Positions 24,530-33,867 of a stretch of 64,000 bases of DNA are shown piece by piece. The notes under the pieces were generated by a model. That model worked only from the letters and a program-made list of their open reading frames with translations, was not told the origin of the DNA and did not search any database. Origin of the DNA: Hortaea werneckii (taxonomy: Eukaryota; Ascomycota; Dothideomycetes; Mycosphaerellales; Teratosphaeriaceae); contig JBAOKB010000037.1 of assembly GCA_037044905.1 (NCBI GenBank), positions 992,001 to 1,056,000 on the forward strand, written 5' to 3'. Positions within the stretch are counted from its first letter, which is position 1; every line of letters starts with the position of its first letter. The translations under genes were made by a program, and so were the position numbers.

Positions 24530-26638
24530 ATGCCTTCCTTATCCTCACCACAGGCATCAGCCGAGCCTTCCCGCGAACCTTCCTTCCTCAATTCCCTGCG
24601 CGATGTACCCCGCCAAGAGAGCAAAATCAAGCAAGATCGCCATATCCAGCTGATTGATACCACCCGCCCCGCCGACCAAGTCCCGTCCATAGATGAACGA
24701 CCTGCTGAAGAAGATGAGGATAGTGAAGCGCCGCCGACTCCCGCCCCAGGAACCCCACTCTACAAGCGTCTCACGAGCAACTCACTCCAGCAGAACGTGA
24801 GCCACACAGTACGGAAGCAGATCAGCAATCAGAAATATGGCAAGTACCGCCGGAACCGCTACACCGATGACGAAGAGACCATCAACTCCCGCACCGACTC
24901 CTCCATCGTGCCCCCCGATGAGAACCCGCGCGATGCCCCTCAGGAAGGTGAAGTCGCCCACTGCACCCAAGCCGGCGCCCTCGAAGGCCAAAAGGCCAAG
25001 AAGCAGAGTAGATGGCGACGGAAGAAGAAGCAGATCCGCGCCGAAGAGACCCGCGATCAGGTCTTAGATATTCTATACGAGAACGAACGCGGTGCTTTCT
25101 TCTTCGGAGTCCCGGTCTATTTGGCGAGTAGCCTTCTGCCGAGCGATCCAAGACCGTGGCAGAACGCCGATTTCCGAACTAGCCCCGTGGATATCCGCAA
25201 TGCTCAGGTACCGGATCCGAGCTGGGAATGGGCATGGAAATCGTGGTATGTGGACATGAGCCGAGATGTGGACGAGGAGGGCTGGGAGTACTCGTTGTCC
25301 TTTCCATCCAGAGTATGGGGAAACTGGGGTTGGCATGGCAATCATCCGTGGTTCCACTCGTTTGTGCGTCGCAGGAGATGGCTGAGGCTGCGGAGAAGGA
25401 AAGAAATGGTTCACAGAACGAAGGAGAAGGCTCATGAACTTACAGCGGAATACTTTACAATTCATCCCAAGACGCTGAGAGCGGGTAGTGAAGGGGCCGG
25501 CAAGGCGATGAGCCGAAGGACGAGTTGGATACGGGCAAATCTACGCCAAGACGAGGAGAAAGAAGATGATGAGATGGAGATTTTGAGCATAGCTGATCTG
25601 ATGCATGCGTTGAAAAAGTCGGCAGTTGATAGAGAGAAGCTGGTCTCGGTCCGGAAATTCGTCGCGAATGGTGGCGAGGAGCTGTTCTATCTGCCGAGCA
25701 AGATGGAGGAGATTATGCAGCTTTTGATGTTTCAAAGCAGCAGGCGAAGGTTGCTTGCAGATCTGATTGGCAACCATAAGGATGCACATAGAAGCCGTGA
25801 GGATCTCAAAGGGCATACGCATGATGATCCGGTAGTGCAACACAAGCATGAAGCTGCCGAGCGACAAGCAGAGAACTTGCACAAGGCAGTCTTGGAAGCA
25901 GAGGGCCTCGTTCGAAGGCTAGAATACTGGTCCGACGTCAAAAGCATGGCGGACAACGATCAGCTCATCCATCCAGAGCGAGTCGTAGATGATGCCAGCA
26001 CCCCTCCTGACGCCAACTTCAAGAGCAAACAAAAGGCCAGCGACCCAGCCCCTCGCTTGCACAAACACCCCGAACACACAACCACCGACGACCCCAGCGA
26101 CGACAACCCTAAGCTCCTGAAAAAACAATCAACCAAATGGTTCGACGCCCCCACCTCCCTCCCCACCTCCACCGCTCCAAACCCAAGCTCCACCCTGCAC
26201 CCCCGCTCCCCGGACTCCGCCGCCCCCGGCCTCCACCACCTCGGCCGCACGCCCGAATCCACCGACGGCGAAAGCCTCCTAGACCGCTACACCACAGCGC
26301 CGGAATCCTCGGGCTCGGAAACCAGCAACCGGCCAAGTCCCCGCGTCTCCGCCTCTGGCTCCACCTCGTCCAAGAACCCGCTCAGTCCCGCCCAGAAGGG
26401 CAAAGAGAAGACCGCTGTGTTGACTTCCCTGGACGGCATGATGGAGGAGCAGGCGGATGTCGAGGCGGATGAAGAGGCGAGGGAGAATTATCTCCGAGAG
26501 GTTGGGAAGGGGAACGGTGGGGGGAGTGGTGATGATGAGGATCGTGAGGGGCAGCCGGGGGAGGGGCTACTTCCCAAGGTTATCGCTGGGAGTCCGAGGA
26601 GTGAGGAGGGGGAGGTTGTTGAGAGGGAGAATGCTTGA
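24530..26638 (+). CDS. DysF (peroxin/ferlin) domain protein, Spo73/Mug65-like
   Basis: Intronless, 702 residues from the ATG at 24530; the frame is open further upstream but only through low-complexity leader sequence. The centre (about residues 175-320) has the tandem Trp-rich DysF signature: ENERGAFFFGVPVYLASSLL, then PDPSWEWAWKSWYVDM, DEEGWEYSLSF, WGNWGWHGNHPWFHSFVRRR and RRRKEMVH. DysF domains occur in peroxins Pex30/31, Spo73 and ferlins, and in fungi usually mark ER or peroxisome membrane-contact factors. I see no clear membrane helix here, so it resembles the soluble Spo73/Mug65 group with sporulation-linked members. Flanks are disordered: an acidic N-terminus and a Ser/Pro-rich C-terminus. 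Precise function is not deducible. Confidence 0.75.
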   Translation: MPSLSSPQASAEPSREPSFLNSLRDVPRQESKIKQDRHIQLIDTTRPADQVPSIDERPAEEDEDSEAPPTPAPGTPLYKRLTSNSLQQNVSHTVRKQISNQKYGKYRRNRYTDDEETINSRTDSSIVPPDENPRDAPQEGEVAHCTQAGALEGQKAKKQSRWRRKKKQIRAEETRDQVLDILYENERGAFFFGVPVYLASSLLPSDPRPWQNADFRTSPVDIRNAQVPDPSWEWAWKSWYVDMSRDVDEEGWEYSLSFPSRVWGNWGWHGNHPWFHSFVRRRRWLRLRRRKEMVHRTKEKAHELTAEYFTIHPKTLRAGSEGAGKAMSRRTSWIRANLRQDEEKEDDEMEILSIADLMHALKKSAVDREKLVSVRKFVANGGEELFYLPSKMEEIMQLLMFQSSRRRLLADLIGNHKDAHRSREDLKGHTHDDPVVQHKHEAAERQAENLHKAVLEAEGLVRRLEYWSDVKSMADNDQLIHPERVVDDASTPPDANFKSKQKASDPAPRLHKHPEHTTTDDPSDDNPKLLKKQSTKWFDAPTSLPTSTAPNPSSTLHPRSPDSAAPGLHHLGRTPESTDGESLLDRYTTAPESSGSETSNRPSPRVSASGSTSSKNPLSPAQKGKEKTAVLTSLDGMMEEQADVEADEEARENYLREVGKGNGGGSGDDEDREGQPGEGLLPKVIAGSPRSEEGEVVERENA

Positions 26639-27551
26639 TTTTACTCTTCTTCTCTTTTTCTCCCCCTCCCCCCCCCCCCCCTCTCTCTCGTCTTTCTCAT
26701 GGGAGCTTAAAAGGGGGGGGGGGGGGGGGGGGGGGGGGAAACGGGAGTTTCCCCAATCCCCTTCTCCTTTTACTGTTCTGCCCTTTTCTCCTCCTCTGGC
26801 CAGGCCTTTTTATTTGTTCCCCTGAGCAGTTCTCAATTTTTCTCTTTCTTCTAAAAGGGTACGGCTTTTTTTTTTTTCAGGCAATGCTGATCCCTTAGCG
26901 AGAGCCATTCCGATGAGCAAATTACCTTTACATGCTGCATTTTAGTTCGGATTGCATAGCCATTTTTCCTTTTACTTTTTTTTTCGAGATACACACTTAC
27001 TAGACTAGCTTAGCCTTTTTGGTTTCTTCTTCTTCTTCTTTTTTGTTTTCCCGTTTTTTCTTCTTTTTCTGTATCTAGGTAGATAAGCTTGGTATGACCT
27101 AGCGAAAACTTCTTCAATCCCCTTTTCTTTCGAGGCTTGTTGTTTGGGTCGAGTGGGGATATTTGCACCCCTTCTCCCTCTGAGCTCAGCGGTCTCGTCA
27201 TCTGAAGATTTGAGACTGGGTAGGCAAGGTGTGCGGGTTTGCTTGTGGAGGGGATTGCGGGAGAAAGAGGAAGGTGGAGATGAGGTGTGTGATGGGTCGG
27301 GGACTGGGAAAAAGAGGAAAAGAAAAAAGAGAAAAAAAAGGGGGAAAGAAAAGGAGGGGATAGAGAAAATCACGGCTTCGTCAGAATTTGATAGTGTCAA
27401 CCAAAGAAAGGAATGATGGATGATGAAAAATAGGCGTGCTCTCCAGAAGGGCAGGTGTTGTGAGGGTCGGGAGAGGACGGTGACAAAGCAAGAGTTTGAA
27501 AAGCAATTCCATGGGCCGCATCAGGATCTACGTAAGCTATTCTATCAACCC
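26639..27551. other. Convergent 3' intergenic stretch, low complexity
   Basis: About 0.9 kb between the DysF gene and the three-domain fusion gene, both ending here. It contains a C14 run, a G26 run, pyrimidine- and purine-rich strand-biased blocks (for example CTT repeats at 27028-27040 and an A/G-only stretch at 27305-27365) and no gene. Confidence 0.65.
26668..26738. repeat. C14 and G26 homopolymer pair
   Basis: Fourteen consecutive C (26668-26681) are followed 31 bp later by 26 consecutive G (26713-26738), giving a potential C:G hairpin or G-quadruplex in the 3' flank of the DysF gene. Length is likely unstable and hard to sequence correctly. Confidence 0.9.
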
Positions 27552-27684
27552 CTCTTCTGCTTTTACAATTCCTTCAAGATATGCGTCGTATTGAACAGAC
27601 GATCCCCCGTATCCGTCGCTCTTCTGCTTTACAATTCCTTCAAGATGTGCGTCGTATTGAACAGACGATCCCCCGTATCCGTCG
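27552..27684. repeat. 66-67 bp tandem duplication over a stop codon
   Basis: Two adjacent copies, 27552-27618 (67 bp) and 27619-27684 (66 bp), differ by one T in a T-run and one A/G change. The right copy holds the last codons and stop of the kinase/HAD/PRT fusion gene (minus strand). Because the spacing between the two stop codons is a multiple of three, the left copy is in the same frame after the stop. Confidence 0.93.
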
Positions 27685-29671
27685 CCCCCTGGCCCTTGTA
27701 CTTCCTCTCCGAAGTCCGCAACGCGATGAGCGTGACTTTGCCGCAACCGCTTAGCGCTCTCGTCAAGACTTTCGGTCCATGGACAGCATCGCGTTGGACG
27801 ACGCCTGCCATGACCACGATGTCGATTTCGGTGTTGATTTGACGAATGTGCTTGACGAACCCGGCGATGGTTCCGCCTTCGTTGATGACAGCGTCGACGA
27901 GGATCACGGCCTTCATCCCCTCCAGATGCTTCTTCAACACTTCGTCCGGCTCTTTCGCGTGATGGAAGACTGCTTTCGGAAAGGCATCGGATACACCGAA
28001 GGCCATGGGTTCTCCGCCGCGCATGATAGGGATGATGACGGTCTTGTCCTCGTCCTTCAGCCGCCAGCCAGTCGTTTCGTTCTGGTGTACGTCGTACATG
28101 GTGTACTTCTCCGTCCCGAGAACTTGGGTGACGTGGTGGATGGCGAGGTACCAGCCGCATCGGTCGTGCGCTTGACGGAGTTGGTTGCCAGATAGGGCCG
28201 AATTGCGCATGGGCGTCTGAAGCACTAGAGCGGATGGTGTGTCGGTGGCTTCTATGAGTTCGAGGGTACCGAAGATGGACTCCCGCACTTGCTCAAGCGT
28301 GGTGATGGGTAGCATGCGAGTGTTGAGCCAAGGGATGGCAGTCTCAGGGAAAAGCAGTTGACGAGCCTCCAGCCCATCGATATCGACAGCACGCTGTAAT
28401 GCCCTCCACATGGCTTTCTGTTGTTTTGGTCCCGGCCCAACTACGACGAAGGCGTGGTCGGCATTCTTCAGCATCGGGAGGTCGATCTCACTGTCACCGA
28501 ATGCCCACACAGTAGCCTTATGGGCACTTTGCAGCCGCTTGACAGCCGCTCCCTTCACGGTGGGCGTCACGACGTAGTTGTCGCTCAACCTGCATCCTCC
28601 GATCACTTTCACCTTGTCTCCCAGCCTTTCGCGTTCCAGGACCATGTCCCAAATGAGCCTGATCCCGGATGTGATCACGACAACAGCGACATGTGGGTAC
28701 TTGGCGGCTTCCCGTAGCAGCTCAACGAATTCTGGTCGCAACGTGGCGTAGGAGGCTACATCTTTGCAGTGCTCAAGAAACTTCTCCTCATTGAGCTCCT
28801 CATACAGAAGCATGGCTTGCTCAAATGCGAGGTAGGAGTACCCCAGCGAACTGTTGAAGATCTCATTCAGGAGGCTATTGTCCACTGTCCCCTTCGCGGC
28901 CATCCAAAAATGATAGCTTGCATCTTCGACACCCAGAGTCTTGTCAGCGTCGAAGAGAAGAACAGTCTGCGGCTGGATTTCGTGATTTGACATGATCTGA
29001 TCTATCTCCTGTAGGACGGAGCGCGTGTTGCGCTTCGGATCGCCCTCCCGAAAACGATTGATGAGCTTTGAGATGTAGTTGTGATCAGCAGTGTCGTCGA
29101 CAGCGAAGAGAATACGGTTTTCGTAGCAGATCTTTCGAAGCCGAGTCTTCTCGGAGTCCTGCCACTGTTGCAGGTCTGCTTTAGGCAGTTGTTTGCGATC
29201 GGGACGTCCAGAATCCTTCTTTGTTCGATCCATGATATTCTCGACTGGGGTGTTCAAGTAGATGATGTGAGTGTACGTCTCCCAATCTGCTGGCGTGTCG
29301 ATCTTTTCCGAGACACCATCTTCAGACATCAACATGAAGTGGCCTGCAACGACGCCCGTCTTTCTTTCGTTGGTGCATTCCGCCTTGATGGTCTTGATAG
29401 CCTTGGTACGTGTGATTGCTTTCTGCGCATTGCTCATCTGCTTGAACGCAGCTAGTCCACCGTCGGTGATGCGCTCGATCACTTCAGATCCGTCATAGAA
29501 CTTGAAGTGATATTTATCGAGCACTTTGCGAAGCTCATTGAGCAGGTGAGTCTTGCCGGATGCTGGAAGACCATAGATGCCGATGATAACTGGAGGCTCC
29601 ACGTTTGAGATGAGAGAGGAGGGTGCCATACCCGACACATGGACGCCTTTGCCGTGCTGAGTCGTGGACAT
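27629..29671 (-). CDS. Three-domain fusion: P-loop kinase-like, HAD phosphatase, phosphoribosyltransferase
   Basis: Intronless, 680 residues. Domain 1 (about 27-215) is a P-loop kinase-like NTPase: Walker A GLPASGKT at 34-41 and a basic DRTKKDSGRPDRK lid region. Domain 2 (about 235-430) is a HAD hydrolase: DADKT at 241-245 supplies the nucleophile and acid/base Asp, then VVVITSG (motif II Ser/Thr), a Lys in VKGAAVKRL and AFGDSEIDLP (motif IV). Domain 3 (about 475-680) is a uracil-PRT-like type I fold with the PRPP loop VILVDAVINEGGTI at 589-602, in which the second acidic residue of the usual DD pair is Ala. Together this suggests nucleotide or nucleobase salvage with attached kinase and phosphatase steps; the substrate is inferred, not shown. 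The start at 29671 is the first ATG. The 3' end is duplicated. Confidence 0.88.
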   Translation of the reverse strand: MSTTQHGKGVHVSGMAPSSLISNVEPPVIIGIYGLPASGKTHLLNELRKVLDKYHFKFYDGSEVIERITDGGLAAFKQMSNAQKAITRTKAIKTIKAECTNERKTGVVAGHFMLMSEDGVSEKIDTPADWETYTHIIYLNTPVENIMDRTKKDSGRPDRKQLPKADLQQWQDSEKTRLRKICYENRILFAVDDTADHNYISKLINRFREGDPKRNTRSVLQEIDQIMSNHEIQPQTVLLFDADKTLGVEDASYHFWMAAKGTVDNSLLNEIFNSSLGYSYLAFEQAMLLYEELNEEKFLEHCKDVASYATLRPEFVELLREAAKYPHVAVVVITSGIRLIWDMVLERERLGDKVKVIGGCRLSDNYVVTPTVKGAAVKRLQSAHKATVWAFGDSEIDLPMLKNADHAFVVVGPGPKQQKAMWRALQRAVDIDGLEARQLLFPETAIPWLNTRMLPITTLEQVRESIFGTLELIEATDTPSALVLQTPMRNSALSGNQLRQAHDRCGWYLAIHHVTQVLGTEKYTMYDVHQNETTGWRLKDEDKTVIIPIMRGGEPMAFGVSDAFPKAVFHHAKEPDEVLKKHLEGMKAVILVDAVINEGGTIAGFVKHIRQINTEIDIVVMAGVVQRDAVHGPKVLTRALSGCGKVTLIALRTSERKYKGQGATDTGDRLFNTTHILKEL

Positions 29672-30170
29672 CTTGCGCTTCGGAGCTTGTGTGGTGAAGA
29701 CTGATAGTATTTCAGACGATGGAAGAGTCCCATCTTAAATATGCTTCACAACACAAAGAGAACTTCTTCATGCAGCGTCTGAGACAGTTTTCAGGATAGC
29801 AAACTCTGCGAAAGGCCGCGAAGGCTTCTTCTAATAAGCTCTAGATCAATGGGTCAAAGACTAGAGGCCAACAGCGTCAGCTGCTCCACACTCGTGAAAG
29901 GAATGTATGTGTTAGCTTGTACAAGATAGCAATTCCTACATCAACAACGTTCATTGAGTTTTGGGCAAGTAAGGCAAACGAGGTCTTTGATAAGCGGTCA
30001 GTGATTGAATGACTTATTGACGTTCGCTTCTTTACAAATTCCTGCTGATCGATTGAGGCTGGAATAGAAGGCTCTTAGACAGAAGCCCGACAACGTTGGT
30101 GCATCGTAACAGGTCCATTGTGGCTGTTCTGAAACCACACCCTCCTTTATTGGACTCTGTGATCAGGATG
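29672..30170. other. Intergenic, promoter of fusion gene and 3' flank of GH43
   Basis: About 500 bp, AT-richer, no gene seen. Confidence 0.6.
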
Positions 30171-31933
30171 TCAGAAAGACGGGACGAATTCATCTTCCGC
30201 AATCTGTTGCGCGGCTCCAGAGTACCTCCATCGGCTGAAGTAGGCATTCCCACTACCTGGGCAGGTGGTACTGTTCGTACTGCCAGCACCGTTGCACGTC
30301 GCATAGGCTCCAAGCAGCGTGCCCACAAAAGGTCCACTTCCTCCACTGACAACTTCTGCCGATGCGTGTCCGATGACGATCTTCTCGTTCGGTCGATCTG
30401 TAGGCCATGCTGAGAAGCCGTAGTGGGTTTCATTGGTTGTATGCATTTGCAGATGTATCGTGTCACCTCCACACCATGGAACGGCCGTGACGACGGTAGA
30501 AGAGGGAATGGTAGAATTGATGGTGCCGGCTGTCTCGATTCGAAACCTGAACTCCAGACCAGGTCCTTTGCCATGCTGGACCGAGTGATTGCTCTGAGCA
30601 ATTCCGAGACTGATGTGGTTGAGCTGTGTCAAGAAGGCGGTGATTCCAGCTTCTTGGTCGGGGGCTTCAGGATCAAACTTCATGTCGACGCCAAAGGTGA
30701 ACAACGTATGGGTCTGTCGCCGGCCGATGAATGAGATTCCCGTTTTACCTGTCAGGGCAAAGTCATCCGACGTGATGGCGCCCGTCAGGTTCGATCGAGA
30801 GGGTAGGATCTGCAGCGAATATTCGTGATCTTTGGGTGATACAGCAAATGCTCCTTCTTGCGGCCAGCGCCAGTGAGAAAGTGAGAGGGCAATGAAGTAC
30901 CGGGAGCAAAGTTCACCACGTCAGGGTCTTCCACAAATGGCCCGACTCCACCAACATCGCGGTTGTATGGAGGTAGAGGCCGGGCTGACATTTCGCCACG
31001 CGCTTGTGAGAAGACCGGCCATTCTCCTTCATCCCACTTAACAGGCACAAGGATCGTTTCCCTCCCCATGGGATAGATCTCCCAAGATGGCCCACTGCGA
31101 GTGCTCAAGCACATTGCCCATTCGTTGCCATTACCGTCTGGGAAGATATCGCAATGCCCCACCGTCTGGAACAGCTCCGAAGTATTCGAATTCGAGATAA
31201 GGGGGTTATTTGGATTGCCCGTGTAAGGCCCAGTAATATTCTTCGCTCTCGCAATTGTTTCGCTGTGACCGAGTTCTGTACCGCCTTCTGCAATCATAAG
31301 ATAGTAGTACCCATCACGCTTGTAAATATGGGGCCCTTCAGGCGATGAGCCCCCCGTTCCATTCCAAATGCTGATGGGCTCGGTGACACGGCCAGTCTCA
31401 AGGTCAACGCTCAAAAGCTCGATTCCCGCCTGAGAGATATATGTAGAGCCATCGTCATCCCAAAAAAGATCCGGATCAATGCTAGAAGCGTTGTAGGGTA
31501 AAGCATCAGACCAAGCAGCATCATCATAGGGATCGGTTGAAGTCTGGATTGTCCCAGTAGTGCCCCCACTATGAATGTACACACAAGTCAGCCAGAATTT
31601 GGAATCATGGTATCTCAAATTAGGAGCGAAAAATCCGCCCTGAAGATAGTCGACGTTGCGGCCAGAATTAGGAAGACCTAATTGGTCCGGTCTGCTCCAC
31701 CCATGGCCAGCAAGCTTCCAGTTCACCAGGTCTTTACTGGCGTAGACTGGTAGGCCCGGAGCCACGAGGAAAGTACTGGTGACGCAGAAAAATGTTTCGT
31801 TGACATGAACGCAGCTGGGATCCGAATGCCATCCGGGTAGTACTGGATTGTAAAAAGTTGAATTCCCAGCATGGGCAAGCGCTTTGCTAGATGCTGTCGC
31901 CGCTAGTGTGGCGGTAGCGGTACGATAGTGCAT
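30171..31933 (-). CDS. GH43 glycosidase (beta-xylosidase/arabinofuranosidase type), one frameshift
   Basis: Glycoside hydrolase family 43, a five-bladed propeller acting on xylan or arabinan side chains. The catalytic triad is visible: base Asp38 in GWHSDPSC, pKa modulator Asp153 in SSIDPDLFWDDDG and acid Glu199 in SPEGPHIYK. A C-terminal beta-sandwich (concanavalin-like, GH43_C2) with CxGAG...TTCPGSG and a closing RWRYSG follows. The frame breaks at about 30876 (CTCCACTGG read as CTCACTGG); restoring one C gives SHFLHWRWPQEGAF, the expected family linker, and a total of about 587 aa. The start at 31933 is followed by an Ala/Thr-rich stretch ending KALAHA, a weak but plausible secretion signal; eight or more N-glycosylation sequons fit an extracellular enzyme. 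The promoter lies in the 840-bp divergent region shared with the HAD gene. Confidence 0.87.
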
Positions 31934-32772
31934 GGTTGCAACAAGATGAGTGAGCCGCGATGTAGATGACTAGGACAGACGAGGGAATGGTCACTGTACT
32001 CTTTCTCTCTTTCCCTTGGACGATGCTTGGCGTCTTTATAGAAGCTCACGAAGTCCCGCCAAATGATCCTGGAGCATGCCAGACGCGCATCCAATGCATG
32101 GTCCCACATCTAACAGCGTAGGGCTCATAGAGGGGCAAAGATCTCACAAGACCAAATGCATTTACCGTACTCCTCTAAATGTGGAGTAGATCCCTAGGGC
32201 ATAGACGTGGATTCTGTGGGCCGGTACAAGTGGGCGAGGTGCAATTACTCTTTAGTGCCGATTTCCGCTAGCACAAGCCTTACACGACACCGTGAGGGGT
32301 TCCCGTACCCAGATACGCAATCCTCTGGTGCTCTCATGGGTCACTGTTGTCGGGAAGTGTGTATCGCCAGCCTGACAGGTGTGGGCAGGGCAGTGAAGGT
32401 ACCTCCACACGGAAGCATGATCATCCAGCCACCTCGCCTATATCAATTGGCAATCGCTGCCAAATCCGTTGATCTTCCGTTAGGGCTCGGTCCATATATC
32501 GTTGCAGTCTGCTGTCCAGCTGTCGAGGAATAATTTCAGGGAACATGGTTCCAACTGTGAATTGAAAGGTGAGAGAAAAGAAAGTGGAAGGAAGTGTGAC
32601 GTTGCGTCAAAACTTGACCTCTCACTGTCGATGACGGCCTGACCCGCTCCCGTACCCTAACATCACATGTTGGTGAGTCGTATTACATGGTAGCTATCAC
32701 AACAGCATTGTCACCTCGCCCCTACTATCCACCTAAGCAAATTACCTTTCTCAATTTGACTATGCAAGTGCA
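31934..32772. other. Divergent intergenic region (GH43 / HAD phosphatase)
   Basis: About 840 bp with no gene recognised. It must contain promoters for both flanking genes. No specific binding site is claimed. Confidence 0.6.
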
Positions 32773-33776
32773 ATGAGAAAGTTCGCTAGGGTCCTGAACT
32801 CTTCTCTTGGGTCCATCTTACGGTGTCCGGAAAATCAACCTCGTCATTGGAGCAGTACGGCGCGGATCGCATCAGCTTCACTGTATTCGCAAATGTATCA
32901 CCAATTTGAGCCTCTGTCTAGAAATGCCGACGCACAAGACGGACGACGGAATAAGCTCCGTGGCGTCGTATTTGATATGGATGGAACATTGTGTACGCAG
33001 AACCTTTCTCCCTTTCTCCCCTTCTCCACAAGCCAAACCCCTAATGCATGTTTTCCTCTTTTCTCGTGCTCTCTGTGTATCACGCATCTGACAGTTGCGG
33101 AAGAAGGCTTGCCACAGAATTACATGTTCGCCGAGATGAGGCAAGCCGTGAATATACCAAAGGGTTCCGACATCCTAGACTATGTTCACGCGCTGCCGGA
33201 GAAGGAGCAGCGCGAGGCTTTTGGCAAGATCCAAGACATCGAGCGTACGGCCATGTCCAAGCAGGTCCCGCAAGCTGGCTTGGTCAGTCTGATGGAGTTC
33301 CTCGATGAGCATGACATCAAAAAGGGCATTTGTACTAGGAACTTTGAGTACGTCTTTTGGACTTTCATTCATGCTCTTATGAGTGTGGCGACTGATACCT
33401 GAGCAGCGCACCAGTGAACCATCTCCTGTCCAACCATCTACCACGGCACATCAATCCTTTCTATCCGATCATCACACGGGACTTTCGACCACCGAAGCCC
33501 TCTCCAGCAGGCATCTTGCATATCGCGCATGCGTGGGGAATCGCCGACACTGCCGATGTACCCGAACCGCCGCCTGAAGAGCGACAGTTGCCAATGATCA
33601 TGGTAGGCGATAGTATTGATGACATGATAGCCGGTCATGATGCGGGCGCCATGACCGTGTTACTCAGGAGCGAAGGCAAGGAGGACCTTGAGAAGGATCC
33701 GAGAACGCATCTTGTGATCAGCAGACTTGACGAGTTGATTGCACTGTTGAAAGACGGTTTAAATGCAGCGAGATAG
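32773..33776 (+). CDS. HAD-superfamily phosphatase, subfamily IA
   Basis: Three exons: 32773-32992, 33107-33347 and 33407-33776, 276 residues. Motif I is VVFDMDGTLC (nucleophile Asp and acid/base Asp), motif II is the Thr in GICTRN, and motif IV is GDSIDDMIAGHDAG. Intron 1 (114 bp, donor GTACGC, acceptor AAG) contains no stop and is a multiple of three, so a continuous reading would insert 38 unrelated residues (TQNLSPFLPF...) next to the active site; splicing restores DGTLCLPQNYMFAEM, the usual family spacing. Intron 2 is 59 bp. The N-terminal 40 residues are basic and Ser-rich, possibly a mitochondrial leader; an alternative start is the ATG at 32893. Substrate unknown. The stop lies 91 bp from the convergent wetA stop. 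Confidence 0.85.
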
Positions 33777-33867
33777 TGTCCGACAGTGTGTGGAACCAAG
33801 CAATGCCCTGCAATATGCAGTGCCTCAAATCATATCATGAAATACTTAGGGCCGTTCAATCGTACAA

